Below are positions 22,301 to 31,449 of a DNA stretch of 64,000 bases, piece by piece; position 1 is the first letter of the stretch; each line of letters begins with the position of its first letter. Source of the DNA: Trichostrongylus colubriformis (lineage: Eukaryota > Nematoda > Chromadorea > Rhabditida > Trichostrongylidae); contig OZ022261.1 in NCBI GenBank assembly GCA_963978905.1, positions 30,191,686 to 30,255,685 on the forward strand. The letters run 5' to 3'. A program made the translations under genes and the position numbers. The notes beneath the pieces are model-generated. The model saw nothing but the letters and a program-made list of their open reading frames with translations, did not search any database and was not told where the DNA came from.

Positions 22301-23055
22301 ACTGCTAAAATAAGCTCATACGCCAAATGCCGCGTTGCGGACCTATCTCATTAATAAACTCTTCAAAACATCAGTGAGTTGGTCATTACCACTCTCGAGT
22401 TGATACTTTTCTAGATTTTCCGGTCCGGGAATTCCCGAAGTTTCTCTTGTCTAATTTCAAAGGCCTGTTTTTTCTTTGTTCTATTTCGAAATCGCTTTTT
22501 AAATTAGTTCCGCTAACATACATAACATGCACGCGTGAAGAGCGGCCGGTCATGGAGCTGCGGCTGAGGGCCGCTTGGTCGAAATTTCGCTTCTCGACGT
22601 CGCACTCGCGGCGCCGTCATACGAGTCGCTTGGAATTTCGCTCCAAACGTAATGAACTGGTTCCGTGAAGGATCTTCAAAGACTGCAGTTTGGAAGCCTC
22701 AGAAGTCCGCTGTTGTTATTGTTGTAGCTGTTTTAACAGATAAAGCTGCGACTCGTACTCGCCGCGGGCCGCCGCGTGAAAATTCGACCAGTGGACCCGC
22801 ACCCTTGAGCTGCGATGCGGATATGTCCGCGACGTAGCACTTGTTGATAACTAGCAATTTTTCAAGAGTTGAATATTCTGCTTGAATTCCTTCAGAGACG
22901 AGTTGAAAGCGCTGCCAAAACAACAGTTCTTTCGTCATCACTACACTATCTGGAAAGCGTACGAGAATTCACTTGAAAGCGGCACCTCGAAGGAGCTGAG
23001 CAGAGCTGACGATGACAGTATCACTTCGCATCTCTTTAATTTCGGCTACTTTTGA
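13221..23055 (+). CDS. NUDT6-like Nudix hydrolase, six exons, 260 residues
   Basis: Exons 13221-13385, 15799-15911, 17417-17497, 19904-20029, 21610-21747 and 22896-23055 join with fully compatible phases (0,2,2,2,2) to exactly 261 codons including TGA. Residues 1-90 resemble the pre-Nudix domain of the NUDT6 (antisense bFGF) family: AVWVYINLE, then DLAKLGFIFAHA, as in the family's VWL...LGF-HHA. Residues ~95-195 are the Nudix fold: SVHGMVVDEKGRVLMIREHR, then MFPGG and the Nudix box GMPESNENLFETAERKVLEE, then TGV; then ISLRQR and FFFGCLMKP; then AMKWFTRDELKAL. Nudix enzymes hydrolyse nucleoside diphosphates linked to X. Oddity: the canonical RE of REUxEExGU is RK here, losing a Glu expected to bind metal or act in catalysis. 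I chose the ATG at 13221, 19 bases after a strong acceptor, assuming trans-splicing. An upstream coding exon is possible. Exons found by eye, not by transcript. Confidence 0.8.
13559..13626. repeat. Short inverted repeat (CGGCAGGGTGTGGCTGC)
   Basis: Lies in intron 1 of the Nudix gene. Arms CGGCAGGGTGTGGCTGC and GCAGCCACGCCCTGCCG. The same arms recur at 40208-40335 and, in part, 15530-15640. Confidence 0.55.
13850..14050. repeat. Diverged GC-rich MITE copy
   Basis: Shares GGCAGGGCATGGCA, GACGCAGCCACGCTCTGCCGGGC and ATCGATTCGGCAAGTCG blocks with 6960-7075. Intron 1 of the Nudix gene. Confidence 0.55.
14050..15500. other. Nudix intron 1 remainder
   Basis: 14330-14900 contains repeated GACATNNATTTNTG / TTGGCGCC blocks in both orientations, an old inverted repeat. 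No exon is seen. Confidence 0.4.
15510..15657. repeat. Inverted repeat in Nudix intron 1
   Basis: Arms CAGCCCATTTCCC...GCAGGGCGAGGCCTACGGACTTG and their complement CAAGTCCGTAGGCC...GGGAAATGG. Confidence 0.6.
15799..15911 (+). CDS. Nudix gene exon 2
   Basis: Encodes DCHVVPDLAKLGFIFAHA, then PDELTMTRWLGEEPSRLP. Acceptor is a weak cttaag; donor TT|gtaagt, phase 2. The LGF...HA block is the family signature of the domain before the Nudix fold. Confidence 0.8.
16200..16583 (+). repeat. Dispersed ~400-base repeat, copy in Nudix intron 2
   Basis: Same block order as 5695-6075; ends directly against the fold-back element at 16584. Confidence 0.6.
16584..17277. mobile_element. 694-base fold-back element, TTAGGTCTGTGCAG ends
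   Basis: Near-perfect palindrome with termini TTAGGTCTGTGCAGAATAAA and TA on both sides. Its sister copy at 26874-27570 has the same arms. It lies in intron 2 of the Nudix gene, a recent-looking insertion given arm identity. Confidence 0.8.
17417..17497 (+). CDS. Nudix gene exon 3
   Basis: Encodes TTFSYFSVHGMVVDEKGRVL then MIREHR: the first beta strands of the Nudix fold. Acceptor attccag; donor CG|gtatga, phase 2. Confidence 0.82.
18450..18765 (+). repeat. Dispersed repeat shared with 38655-38800 and 39510-39815
   Basis: Blocks GGTAGAAGAAGT, CCACNCGGCTGCTG, GAGATCAGCGTCNGAAAATAC and TCGGNTCCTTCC recur at 39510-39815 (same orientation) and 38655-38800 (inverted). Could be decayed exons of an old gene or transposon; copies have no shared intact frame. 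Confidence 0.55.
18815..19903. other. Nudix intron 3, no further feature seen
   Basis: AT-rich unique sequence apart from scattered short repeat traces. Nothing recognisable. Confidence 0.4.
19904..20029 (+). CDS. Nudix gene exon 4, carries the Nudix box
   Basis: Begins KYVWMFPGG and contains GMPESNENLFETAERKVLEE, then TGVVAKAESVISL. The spacing G-x5-E-x7-R-x-U-x-E-E-x-G-U is intact, but the residue after the Arg is Lys, not Glu. Acceptor ctgtttag, donor CG|gttagt, phase 2. Confidence 0.85.
20082..20335. mobile_element. GC-rich MITE in Nudix intron 4
   Basis: Inverted GGGGTGTGTGGCAATTGATC ends; interior TTCGCTTCGCGGCATCGC and GCCGCGGGCGGCC. Related to 22555-22815 and 10617-10857. Confidence 0.6.
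20893..21190 (+). repeat. Dispersed ~300-base repeat (CCTTGTGTTTACTTGGCAAC)
   Basis: Shared with 43475-43780 (same orientation) and 24290-24640 (inverted). Blocks: GCGCTTTCGC, CATTCCCTTGTGTTTACTTG, CTCTTGACNGNNAGGTCGTC, TTCGTCCGAATTTCCCCTAA. Confidence 0.65.
21263..21493. mobile_element. GGGTGTGTGCC-type MITE in Nudix intron 4
   Basis: Ends GGGTGTGTGCCATTGGGACA and its near complement at 21470-21493. Interior GCGGCGCGCATAGCTCG is shared with 62700-62760. Confidence 0.65.
21610..21747 (+). CDS. Nudix gene exon 5
   Basis: Encodes QRLRTEYEGACGFFFGCLMK then PV...VVVAMKWFT. This matches the post-Nudix-box strand and the W that ends the fold in NUDT6-like proteins. Acceptor agtttcag, donor AG|gttatg, phase 2. 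Confidence 0.75.
21802..22174. mobile_element. MITE in Nudix intron 5 (GTGTACCCTTATGTCAGG ends)
   Basis: Left end GTGTACCCTTATGTCAGGAT, right end the complement with GGGTACACACCC. About 370 bases, longer than most family members. Confidence 0.6.
22555..22815. mobile_element. GC-rich MITE in Nudix intron 5
   Basis: Blocks GGTCGAAATTTCGCTTC and GAAAATTCGACCAGTGG in inverted orientation. Same family as 20082-20335. Confidence 0.55.
22896..23055 (+). CDS. Nudix gene exon 6, C-terminus
   Basis: Acceptor ccttcag. Encodes DELKALPKQQFFRHHYTIWK, ending HLFNFGYF and TGA. DEL after MKWFTR completes the usual W-x-x-x-DEL turn of Nudix proteins. No clear AATAAA follows within 100 bases. Confidence 0.72.
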
Positions 23056-23138
23056 ATTATAAGAGCGGTCATTTTTTCTAAAATGACTTCCATTGTTTCT
23101 CGTTCGTCTTCGAATACTGATGTAATTGATAGCTAAAG

Positions 23139-23400
23139 TCACTTATTTGAATGCATTGAAGCCTTGTTGACTTGTTCACCATCATTACCCAATATACTTC
23201 CATTCGTGCCGTTTTCTGCACCATCAGTGTAATATACGTGATTTCCTGCCATTGATAGACTCACTGTGCCTTCTTCCATGGAATTTTTCGAACGCATGCA
23301 TATGTGACCACTACCAGTTTTTTCACTCACTCTTTTGGAAGTATATCTCGAATTCCGTTTCTCAATTGGTACGCTAGTATGAAGCAGATAAGGACGTTGC
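23139..23400 (-). CDS. Candidate terminal coding exon, unknown protein
   Basis: Open from a tttcaag acceptor (first base 23400) to TGA at 23139-23141, 86 residues, starting QRPYLLHTSVPIEKRNSRY and ending QVNKASMHSNK. Composition is polar, Ser/Asn/Lys-rich and not repeat-like. It resembles a cytoplasmic tail, but no family is recognised. It is convergent with the Nudix gene, 83 bases away. Upstream exons on this strand were not identified, so this is tentative. Confidence 0.35.
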
Positions 23401-23642
23401 CTTGAAACAACATGTTATTGAAAATTCAGAAATAATGCCAACTTCTGACCCGTAGCCAACCCTCACAAAATTTTTAAACTCTTCTACGAGCTCCGCATTT
23501 ATCACTTTGCACTGCGCAGTTCGATGACAGCTGGTGATGAAGTGATTATGTTTCATCTGAATACGATGCACATGGCTCTCTGCTCGAGCGCGGGAGCTCG
23601 AATCAACTCGTCTGTTTTCGCCATAACTGCATGCAACTTGAA

Positions 23643-23824
23643 GACACATTCCGCGTTTGCTGATAGGTGGAGTAACTGTTGACTCTCCATTGGTTGTCGG
23701 GCGCTGGGGGCGGATCGACCACGCCACACTGCTGGCAACAGGGCGTGGATAGACCGCCTCCCAGCCGCTGACAACCAATGGAGAGCCAACTGTTACTCCA
23801 CCCATCTGCGGGCGCGGAATGTGC
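23643..23824. repeat. Inverted repeat, ACACATTCCGCG ends
   Basis: Arms include GGAGTAACTGTTGACTCTCC / GGAGAGCCAACTGTTACTCC and ACAACCAATGG. Hairpin-forming, about 180 bases. Confidence 0.65.
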
Positions 23825-24289
23825 CTTTGAAAAGGTATTACATGATGGTACTTTTGAGTGGATTATGGCACTAAGTCATGAAAGGGAAGGATGAGCGGGA
23901 GTGGTGCAGTCGGCGCGATTGCTACTGCTTCTTTCTTCTAGACACTCCCGACGGGGAGTGTTTAGAAGCCCAGTCGTTGAGCGCCCTTAGCTCGTATGAG
24001 TGCTCTGTGCCTCATCATTTGATTGGTTGGCTGACACCAAGCTTCAGAGTCATGGAACTTTGCAGTTGTGAGAGTTATCCACCCTTATATCGTTTTACAT
24101 GAAATATACAGAGAAAACTGAGCAGTTGATGATTGTGAAGCCTTTTCCTTGATGACCAGGAAAGGCTGTATCGTCAGGTGACAACTAGTCTCTCAAACTC
24201 CGCCCACACATTGACCTAACATATATGAAAGCCTTTCGGTATTTGGTGATGCTGTTTCTTTACCTGATTCTTCAAGCCTGATCCCATTG

Positions 24290-24640
24290 TAAGTATTTGA
24301 AGGCTGCATTGGGGGTAAATTCGGACGGAAAGTAAAAGAAGCAGTGTCTGAAAGTCGTGATGCCTAGTTACAGGACAGTGGAAGAAAACGGATGGAAATG
24401 GCCAAAACCCCGGGAGATAGGACCCCATCTCTCGTTGATCCTCAGCGTGGACGACCTTTCCGTCAAGAGGCGTATACTCGGAACGAAATCTCCATTAGCA
24501 TGCTGCCAAGTAAACACAAGGGAATGTTTGGAAATACGACAGCATCTTTTTCCTGGAGTGAGCTTCAGGATAAGACTGCGAAAGCGCGCTGCAATACCTC
24601 TGGTCTCAGCGCATCTCCTTGGCCGCTCTCATCGTAGCCA
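24290..24640 (-). repeat. Inverted copy of the 20893-21190 repeat
   Basis: Same blocks in reverse complement, including GTAAACACAAGGGAATG. Confidence 0.6.
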
Positions 24641-24789
24641 ACCAGGAATCACATTGCTTGGAGGCGGGGTCGATCATCCAAGGGCGTCAGCTCTCATCCG
24701 TCACGCCGTTTCTATAGCTCGGAGGCGCACTTTTCCACCGGGATCTCGCCAGAGATGGTCTTCTTAGGCTCATAGTTTCCATGTGTGTA

Positions 24790-25240
24790 ACATCTTTCAG
24801 GGATTCTCAATAACCACATTACCCCTAATGCTGTCTTTGAGGCGCCATCAGGGGTAATTAAGGAGATCAGGACTGAGAGAGCACGTTTTTCTGTAAATGA
24901 CATGACTGGTATCAAAGAGATGATCTGTTGCGTTTGTTGAAAAGCGCGCACTGGGGTATTTATCCTGACCCCGTTGGGGTGAGTTTCATCTGATGGAAGC
25001 CGACGGCAGAGTAGCTGTGGAGAGCGGAACAACGCTGGCTCAGCTGGGCTTGCCGTCCACATCACTTCTGTCAGTGATGCTGAAGGTGCAGAACCACCTG
25101 TTGGCAAGGATCAGTGAGAGGTAGTAATTTCTATTTTTTGGTTTTGGGACCGTTTCATTCTTTTCCTTAGTTACTTGAGCATTAACTAGCATCTCTCTTC
25201 AATGAATATCCTATGGTAGGCTAAAATTACCCTAACGGTG
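24790..25240 (+). repeat. Diverged copy of the dispersed ~400-base family
   Basis: Edges ATTACCCCTAATGCTGTCTT and ATTACCCTAACGGTGTCCT; the middle follows the order of 9428-9866 with many changes. Confidence 0.45.
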
Positions 25241-25471
25241 TCCTGAAAGTTATGTTGTGTTGTGCTCATTAAAGATAATATTTAGACAAGACACAGTTTA
25301 GCCCTTTTGAAACTTGCTTTTCTTCGATTTCTATAGAACAGCTTCAACAATGTGATTTTACAGTTCGCGATTACAGGTTCAACAGTGGAAGCTTGAATGT
25401 ATTTATACAAGACCAAGTCGGTATCAGTGATCACCCGTGACTGATTATGAAGTCGCGACGTTTTACTTTCT

Positions 25472-26306
25472 TTAACGACCTCCGAATCCACTATAGCTGC
25501 TGAAACTGGGTCTGCCATATCCGCCAACTGGACGATCGTAGCTGTTCATGGGTGGCTGTTCAAAACCGCCACCACCACCATAGGATGGGAGTTGTTGTGG
25601 ATAAACTGGACGTCCGTAGCCACCACCTCCGGGGAAAGATCCTTCATTGATAGGTGGAAATGACTGTGGTGGTGGTGGAGGTGGTGGAGGAGGAGAATGT
25701 ACAACATCAACTGATTGGAAGCTTTCTAGTGGTTGTGGCGCAATCATTTCGGGTCGACCATAGCCTCCGCGGCGAACTCTGGAAATGGTCTAATTGATTC
25801 CAATCACGACCTGTCAATTAGGAGAGGCTGATATAAGTGGAGATGTTGATTAAAGAACTTGTTTTGTCAATATGTTCATGACTCTCTAGAGCATTTTTCA
25901 TTTTCTTCGGTGACAGAACTGAATGATTTCAATAGTAAGTAGTGACGGGAGGACATGCTCTTGTCATATCAGGAAACTATCCCATTGGGACCTCAAAGTT
26001 TACGGTAAGCAGGGTTTCCAACACAAACGTTGCTGAACGGACCCTCCCACTCTCCTCAATTGGATTCACTTTTTAGTGAACTATTATTGGAAAATGGGCT
26101 CTCGTGATTTTGAATGATTGATATGCTAATTAAAAGTGGGCGATACGCGGTAATAAGATACGAGGCTGAAAATGGAAAGCAAATTTGTCAGCAATCCGCT
26201 CACAGGTTGTCTTGAGGTGATATGATAATTTATGCATATCAAATACTTACCTCAAAGACGCGGATACAGCTCCAAAGCAGAGAAATAAGCAGATGAACTT
26301 CATCAT
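25472..26306 (-). CDS. Secreted Gly/Pro-rich YGRP-repeat protein, two exons
   Basis: Exon 1 is 26251-26306 (56 bases) and exon 2 is 25472-25778, giving 120 residues. Signal peptide MMKFICLFLCFGAVSA, then SLRVRRGGYGRPEM. RVRR is a likely dibasic processing site, formed across the intron (AG|A codon). The mature part has a run of nine prolines and three GGYGRP motifs, then ends YSGFGGR. It has no cysteine after the signal. Splice sites: TTTGAG|gtaagt and ttccag|AGTTCG, phase 2. It resembles nematode glycine-rich secreted or cuticle-associated proteins; role unknown. The first exon has the same coding length and phase as the gene at 29174-30457. Confidence 0.8.
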
Positions 26307-26334
26307 GTTGTTGTTGAAGCAACAGAGACGTCCA

Positions 26335-26342
26335 CTTATATA
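26335..26342 (-). promoter_or_regulatory. TATA box of the YGRP gene
   Basis: TATATAAG on the minus strand, 28 bases before the first ATG, implying a very short 5' leader. Confidence 0.6.
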
Positions 26343-26873
26343 CAGTTCACGTAAGTGTCGAGTTCGCCTAAATGCGTGGGCGTAATTGATAGCGTAGAGT
26401 TTTCTGAGAACACGGAAAAAGGCGGATGATAGAAATGAGAATGCGACCATCGCCATTTCATACTTCACTTGTGAACTTTAACTTTCGTCATTTTGAAAGC
26501 ACTACAATCAGATGACAACTTTGTACCCAGAAATGGGCATCATCAATCTCGCAATGTCATTCCTTATTACACTGCAGCAATCAAACTCGTCAATGATATA
26601 ATTTTTAATCTACTACAACCTTATCAAAGTTTTTTATTTAATTTGCCTTCTGAGTGTTCTTTTCCCATGGAGGAGTTTACGCGTATATAGGCACCGAGTG
26701 AAATCTGTAGGGTTCAACGCGATCTGTAAGCCTTATCAAAAAAAAAAACGCCTTGCAGAATAGGGCCTCAAAAGGATCTCATTATAGGCTGGAAAAGGCT
26801 CGATTCTCAGGAGATATCAGTTGAAAGATTTTCAGTGATTTGCAGGTGTTTTTTTAGCAAAGGTGGCTTAATA

Positions 26874-27570
26874 TTAGGTGTATGCAGAATAAATGGCCAA
26901 AACGGACCAGTTTTTCAAAACGCCATACTTCGCTCAGGCACAACTTTACTGGTCGAAACAAAAGCCATTCGAATCTACACAACTTTGCCAACGATCCGGT
27001 AAAAAACTATGCCATCATGATAAAATTCTGGATTGCGAAAATTAATAAAGTCCACGATGGCATTTTCAACCTGCGCCGTATCGGCGTACTCCATCTGATG
27101 CAGGTTTGCATCGAGAACCCGGAAAAAGTGGCCATTCGTTGGGGATAGGTCTGAGAATAAAGGGATGGTGAGGGAGAGTCTCGATGTCTACATAACTGCA
27201 TCAGTTTCTGCCTGGTGACTTGCGAAGTGTAGTTTTGCGTTGTTTCGCGCACCCAGGAAAAACTGATGCGTTGGCACCGAGACTCTCCCTCAAACCACTT
27301 ATTCCTCAGACCTATTCCCAACGGACTACTACTTTTTCCGGGTTCTCGATGCAAAGCTGCGTCAGAAGAAATCCGCCGATACTTTGCAGGGTAAAAATGC
27401 CATTCTTGACTTTATTATTTTTCGCAATCCAGAATTTTATCATGATGGCATATTTTTTTACCAGATAGTTGGCAAAGTTCTATAGATTCGAATGTTTTTA
27501 TTTCGACAAATAAGCGTCTGAGCGAAGTTAGGCCAGTTATGTTTTGACCATTTATTCTGCATACACCTGA
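26874..27570. mobile_element. 697-base fold-back element, second copy
   Basis: Ends TTAGGTGTATGCAGAATAAA and TTTATTCTGCATACACCTGA, flanked by TA. Sister of 16584-17277. Both strands give similar short open frames because the element is a palindrome. Confidence 0.8.
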
Positions 27571-29173
27571 TAGATGATCACACTTTGTTATGTGACACCG
27601 TGTAGCAATGCTATCATTATCAACTGACATCTTTTTGGCATTTTCTGGAGACATAGCTTCATTTACGAAGTTTAATGTAATGTAAAGTTTAATGAAATGT
27701 AAAGCGCTAATTATACCTTCTTGAGATGCGCCACGCATCCTGGTTTCATTCAGAATCGTGGTAACAGGTGAACGCAACCTGGACCATACAATTACTTGCG
27801 AGGACCATCCGATGTGCAAGTCGGTGCTTCTACCCTCCATTACGTGTCGGGTATCAGTTCAGCTACCCTAAAGGCATGGAAGGCTTGGTTGGCCTGGGCG
27901 GGCACTGACGCTGGATTCGATCCTCACATCATGAGATTAAGAGTATACGCCACCTGTCACTACACCCACACAACTTCGGCATACCAACAAAATTTATCAT
28001 ATGATGTGGAGAGGGGTCATATCGTCGGGGTGAATTTTCGGAAAGATCGCTTTACCTCAACCGACGCCTGACTCTGTGGAAACATGAGACTGAAGTTACG
28101 GTGTCGCTTGACACTGTCCGAAATCGCACAAAATCGCCACTCAATATTCTCCGACTTTGTCGCCAAAGTGTAAAGAATGGCGTAATCTGCCCGGACTCAA
28201 TATGTGTTCCAGTTCCAGATGAATACTCGCCCTTTGGTCATAGTGCAACATAATATGGATCCATTTGAAATCATAAGAATGATAGACCGAACATCGCCTA
28301 ACATTTTGAAAAACTGGATGAAACTGAAGGCATGGTTCGCATATTTCATTTCATGTCCAATGTTCGTAAAACATGTTCAGTCCTCACCATAGCAAAACCT
28401 GGAAGAAATCCTCAGAATTAACGGGTGTGTATCATTAGCACGTGATTTCTCAGCGCAGGTGCTGTATGCAGTTGGGGCGATTGAAGTGATTGTTGTGTCC
28501 TGCAGCTTATTTTAGAGAAATCGCTTTGGGACCCACTACATGCGCTGTCTCTAGATTGCACGCATCGCGTTGCTTGCCATACATATGACGCGTTGCGAAA
28601 TCCTATCTCAACGACACACCCGGAATCGACGAGAATCTCAAACTTTGAGAAGCACGTTCTCATCTATTCAAGCTAGTTGAGCCAAAAATCGCAGTAATTT
28701 TATGTGTACATGTGTGAATTCATGTACTGGATCGAGCCTTTCTTCCTCTGTAAGGCATACTTCGTATTTTGAACAGAGTGAAACCTATCGAAATAGTCCC
28801 GTCAAGATAATTCTGTACTTGTGGCCTTTTGACAGTATCACTGTTGTGTGCTCAACGCTATATGATTCATTGGCTTGTTTATCTCAAACAATTCTCAATT
28901 AGTCACACCAGCTTCCGAGCGGCGAAGCTAAGAACGCCAAAAGAAGTATGGTGAGTCATGGCTCGACTGCAGACCTGACCGCGCAAGACGATCGCTAAAC
29001 GCCTCCCGAATGTAACAATCATCTAATGAGTATCGGATAATCTGCGTCGAGATGACTCACGTTTTCAAATGGGTCAGCCTTCGGCCAACGTCCCTGGACC
29101 GTAACTGGTTACCCTGTTCGGGTCTCTCGACGATGTTAAATCCACCTCTCACTTGAACGTGCCGTGGCGAGCA
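27571..29173. other. Shared 5' region between the two secreted-protein genes
   Basis: With the fold-back element, this is the divergent spacer. No convincing exon is seen. 28430-28620 carries ACGGGTGTGT / ACACACCCG remnants of the common MITE family. Confidence 0.4.
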
Positions 29174-30457
29174 ATGGCTGTTCTTCTTCTTCTGTTCGCC
29201 CTAATTCCAAGTATCGACGCCGTTATCAGGTCACTTCATTAGCTGACAGTTTTCGTAGACATTTCTATCTCATGTGGCTGATCTTTGCTATCATGACGTG
29301 TTTTGGATGACCTTGAAGAAATTACAGCTTTCAGGGTCAAACGACAATACGTTTCACCGACGCATATTCAACAATGGTCTGTCGATCAAGAATCATTTCA
29401 TCAACCGCTGGAATATCGGGAAAGCTATACCGGCACAGGAAACTACTATCCGAATGCCGACTACTACAACTACTACACTCAGCGGGAAATTATTCCTCAT
29501 CAAGCACCTAGACATTGGACTCTTGACGGTTATAATAGTTACAACTACATGTATCCGTATTCATCGTACAATACTCATCCCTCTTATCACTCATCGGGTT
29601 ACCCTACCAAGCCCGACTCATCTGGTGCCGGTAGTTCTTATGGTAGACCACGCGTTAGCGGAGAGGTAACTCAAGCTCCAGCCCTTAACAACGTTCCTAT
29701 AGCTTTTACTTCTCCATCAAACGACGAGTACCCAACAGCACCTCCGGAATGGCAGGGAGGTGCCAATGGAAGGTTCTTCGCAAGGCCATCATCCGCTCAT
29801 CCCAGTAAAGCCACCACAAAGGAAATATCATCGGTCAAATATTTCGAGGGCGAAGGCTTTGATGAAAATGGACCCTTCACAAGTCATGGCGTGGAGGTCA
29901 CTCGGGAAGGTGATGCAACGAGTTTGGAAGAGTCGTTTTTGAAGGTCGGTCTCGAAGGGGATCTCAGCACAACACAAGACCCTTCTTCGACGCTTTTTGA
30001 AGAAAATAATGGAGAATCCTCGTCCACGACATCGGCTCCCAGCGAAGGGGAGGTGAATTCTAACAACAATCACGCAACCAGGGACTTTGACGTTAGTGTG
30101 GAAACCTCAACGACCTTCTCACCTGATAGAAGCTTCACTACTCCACAAGAATTGCCTGATGAGGCAACGGTGTTGTTCGTAGACAGTGACGATTCACAGC
30201 CTTCCAGCAGTACTGGGTCAGTCACTGGTATCTCTGGCTCCGGAAGTTTGGCCGATTCCAGCGTCCCTCCTCTAGACAAAGCTATTCCCACTGAGGTACC
30301 AGCTGCCAGCAGCTCAGATGTCACTGAAGGATATTCCGAGGCAACAAGTTTAGGAACTACTGATGACTCAGTGATTCTGCGATCTCCTCCGCTTCCCAAA
30401 CAGGTTGCAGAGAAGCTGAAAGAACTTGGTTTTAGTGTCCTGAAATTCTTTTCTTAA
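29174..30457 (+). CDS. Secreted Tyr-rich, Ser/Thr/Pro-rich protein, two exons
   Basis: Exon 1 is 29174-29229 (56 bases) and exon 2 is 29335-30457, giving 392 residues. Signal peptide MAVLLLLFALIPSIDA, then VIRVKRQYVSP with a KR processing site built across a phase-2 intron (AG|G). Splice sites are CAG|gtcact (weak) and gctttcag|GG. Residues ~30-110 are tyrosine-rich (NYYPNADYYNYYTQ, YNSYNYMYPYSSYN) and include SSYGRPRVS. The remainder is acidic and rich in Ser/Thr/Pro, likely O-glycosylated, ending LKELGFSVLKFFS. Tyr-rich stretches suggest cuticle-type cross-linking, by inference only. Its start shares the exon length, phase and basic site of the gene at 25472-26306. Confidence 0.8.
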
Positions 30458-30812
30458 AACTCCACCATTTTTAATTCTTTCTCGTTTCTAAGATCACGGA
30501 CTGAGGAATCAGTCTGTGAAGACTGATCCGGTATTAATGTCTTTTGTAACAAAACAATTTCTGAATGGCAACAGCATCCAATTCAGACTCATTCCTCTGT
30601 TCTGCTTATCTTAATGGAGCCAAAAGTGACCTCTAAAAACGGCTTTTTGGTACTAAAATTCCTACAGATGAATATGTCTTGCGAGAAAAGCATGATAAAC
30701 TTTGCTTAGCTTCACTGCTTGTATGTATGTATCTTGATGTTTAGCCTTATCTTCGCTTTTCGCTTTTTGGGATGCCGGTACAGCATAAAGTTAATTACGC
30801 AGCATATATTTA

Positions 30813-30818
30813 AATAAA
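30813..30818 (+). terminator. Polyadenylation signal of the Tyr-rich gene
   Basis: AATAAA 356 bases after the stop codon, the first canonical signal downstream. Confidence 0.5.
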
Positions 30819-31127
30819 CGATTCATGAAAATGTTTTGTAAAATTAGATAAATTACCGTGTCGACTGAAGCTGAACAGATGTTGAGCAAAAACAGTTCGG
30901 GGATCGAGACGATGTGGGAGTGGCTACGTTCTAATGAGGTCCGATAGAAGCCACACCTACATCTACCATGTACTAGTAACGTCGGAAATCATTCGCGGCG
31001 CGGAAGACGTAACAAATGACAGAAGTCTGACACCTTGTTTCATGTCGAACACGAGTAGAAGTAAAGCTGTAATTCACGTAGAAGCGTCGTAAGACGGATG
31101 ACTTTCACTTTATGTAAGGGTACGTTG

Positions 31128-31447
31128 GGGTGTGTAGCCTTATGTCAAATTTTCGCATTGCTGCGTCGCACTGGCAGCGCTATCAACACGACTTGCGCGA
31201 TCGGTAGAAATTTCACTAAAATTGCAAGGGGCTGGTCTGGAAAGAATAACCTTTGTACCCTAACAAGGCAAAATAGTAACATGAAAAATAATAGAAGCAA
31301 TAATATTGCACGATAATAATCCCAATAAAGAAATGACGAATTTTGGCGTAAAACTTGCAAGTGTATGTACGCAGTGTACGCAATCACATGCGAAGAGATC
31401 TGCCGCGCTACTCTCCGCGCGAAAATTCGACATAAGGCTACACGCTG
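31128..31447. mobile_element. MITE (GTGTAGCCTTATGTC ends)
   Basis: GTGTAGCCTTATGTCAAATTTTCGC at the left and GCGAAAATTCGACATAAGGC near the right; same superfamily as 4747-4984. Confidence 0.55.
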
Positions 31448-31449
31448 CC

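Noticed and set aside
16699..27468. Similar MIKFWIA-type frames in two places
   Set aside because: They come from the arms of palindromic elements and appear on both strands, so they are not a gene family.
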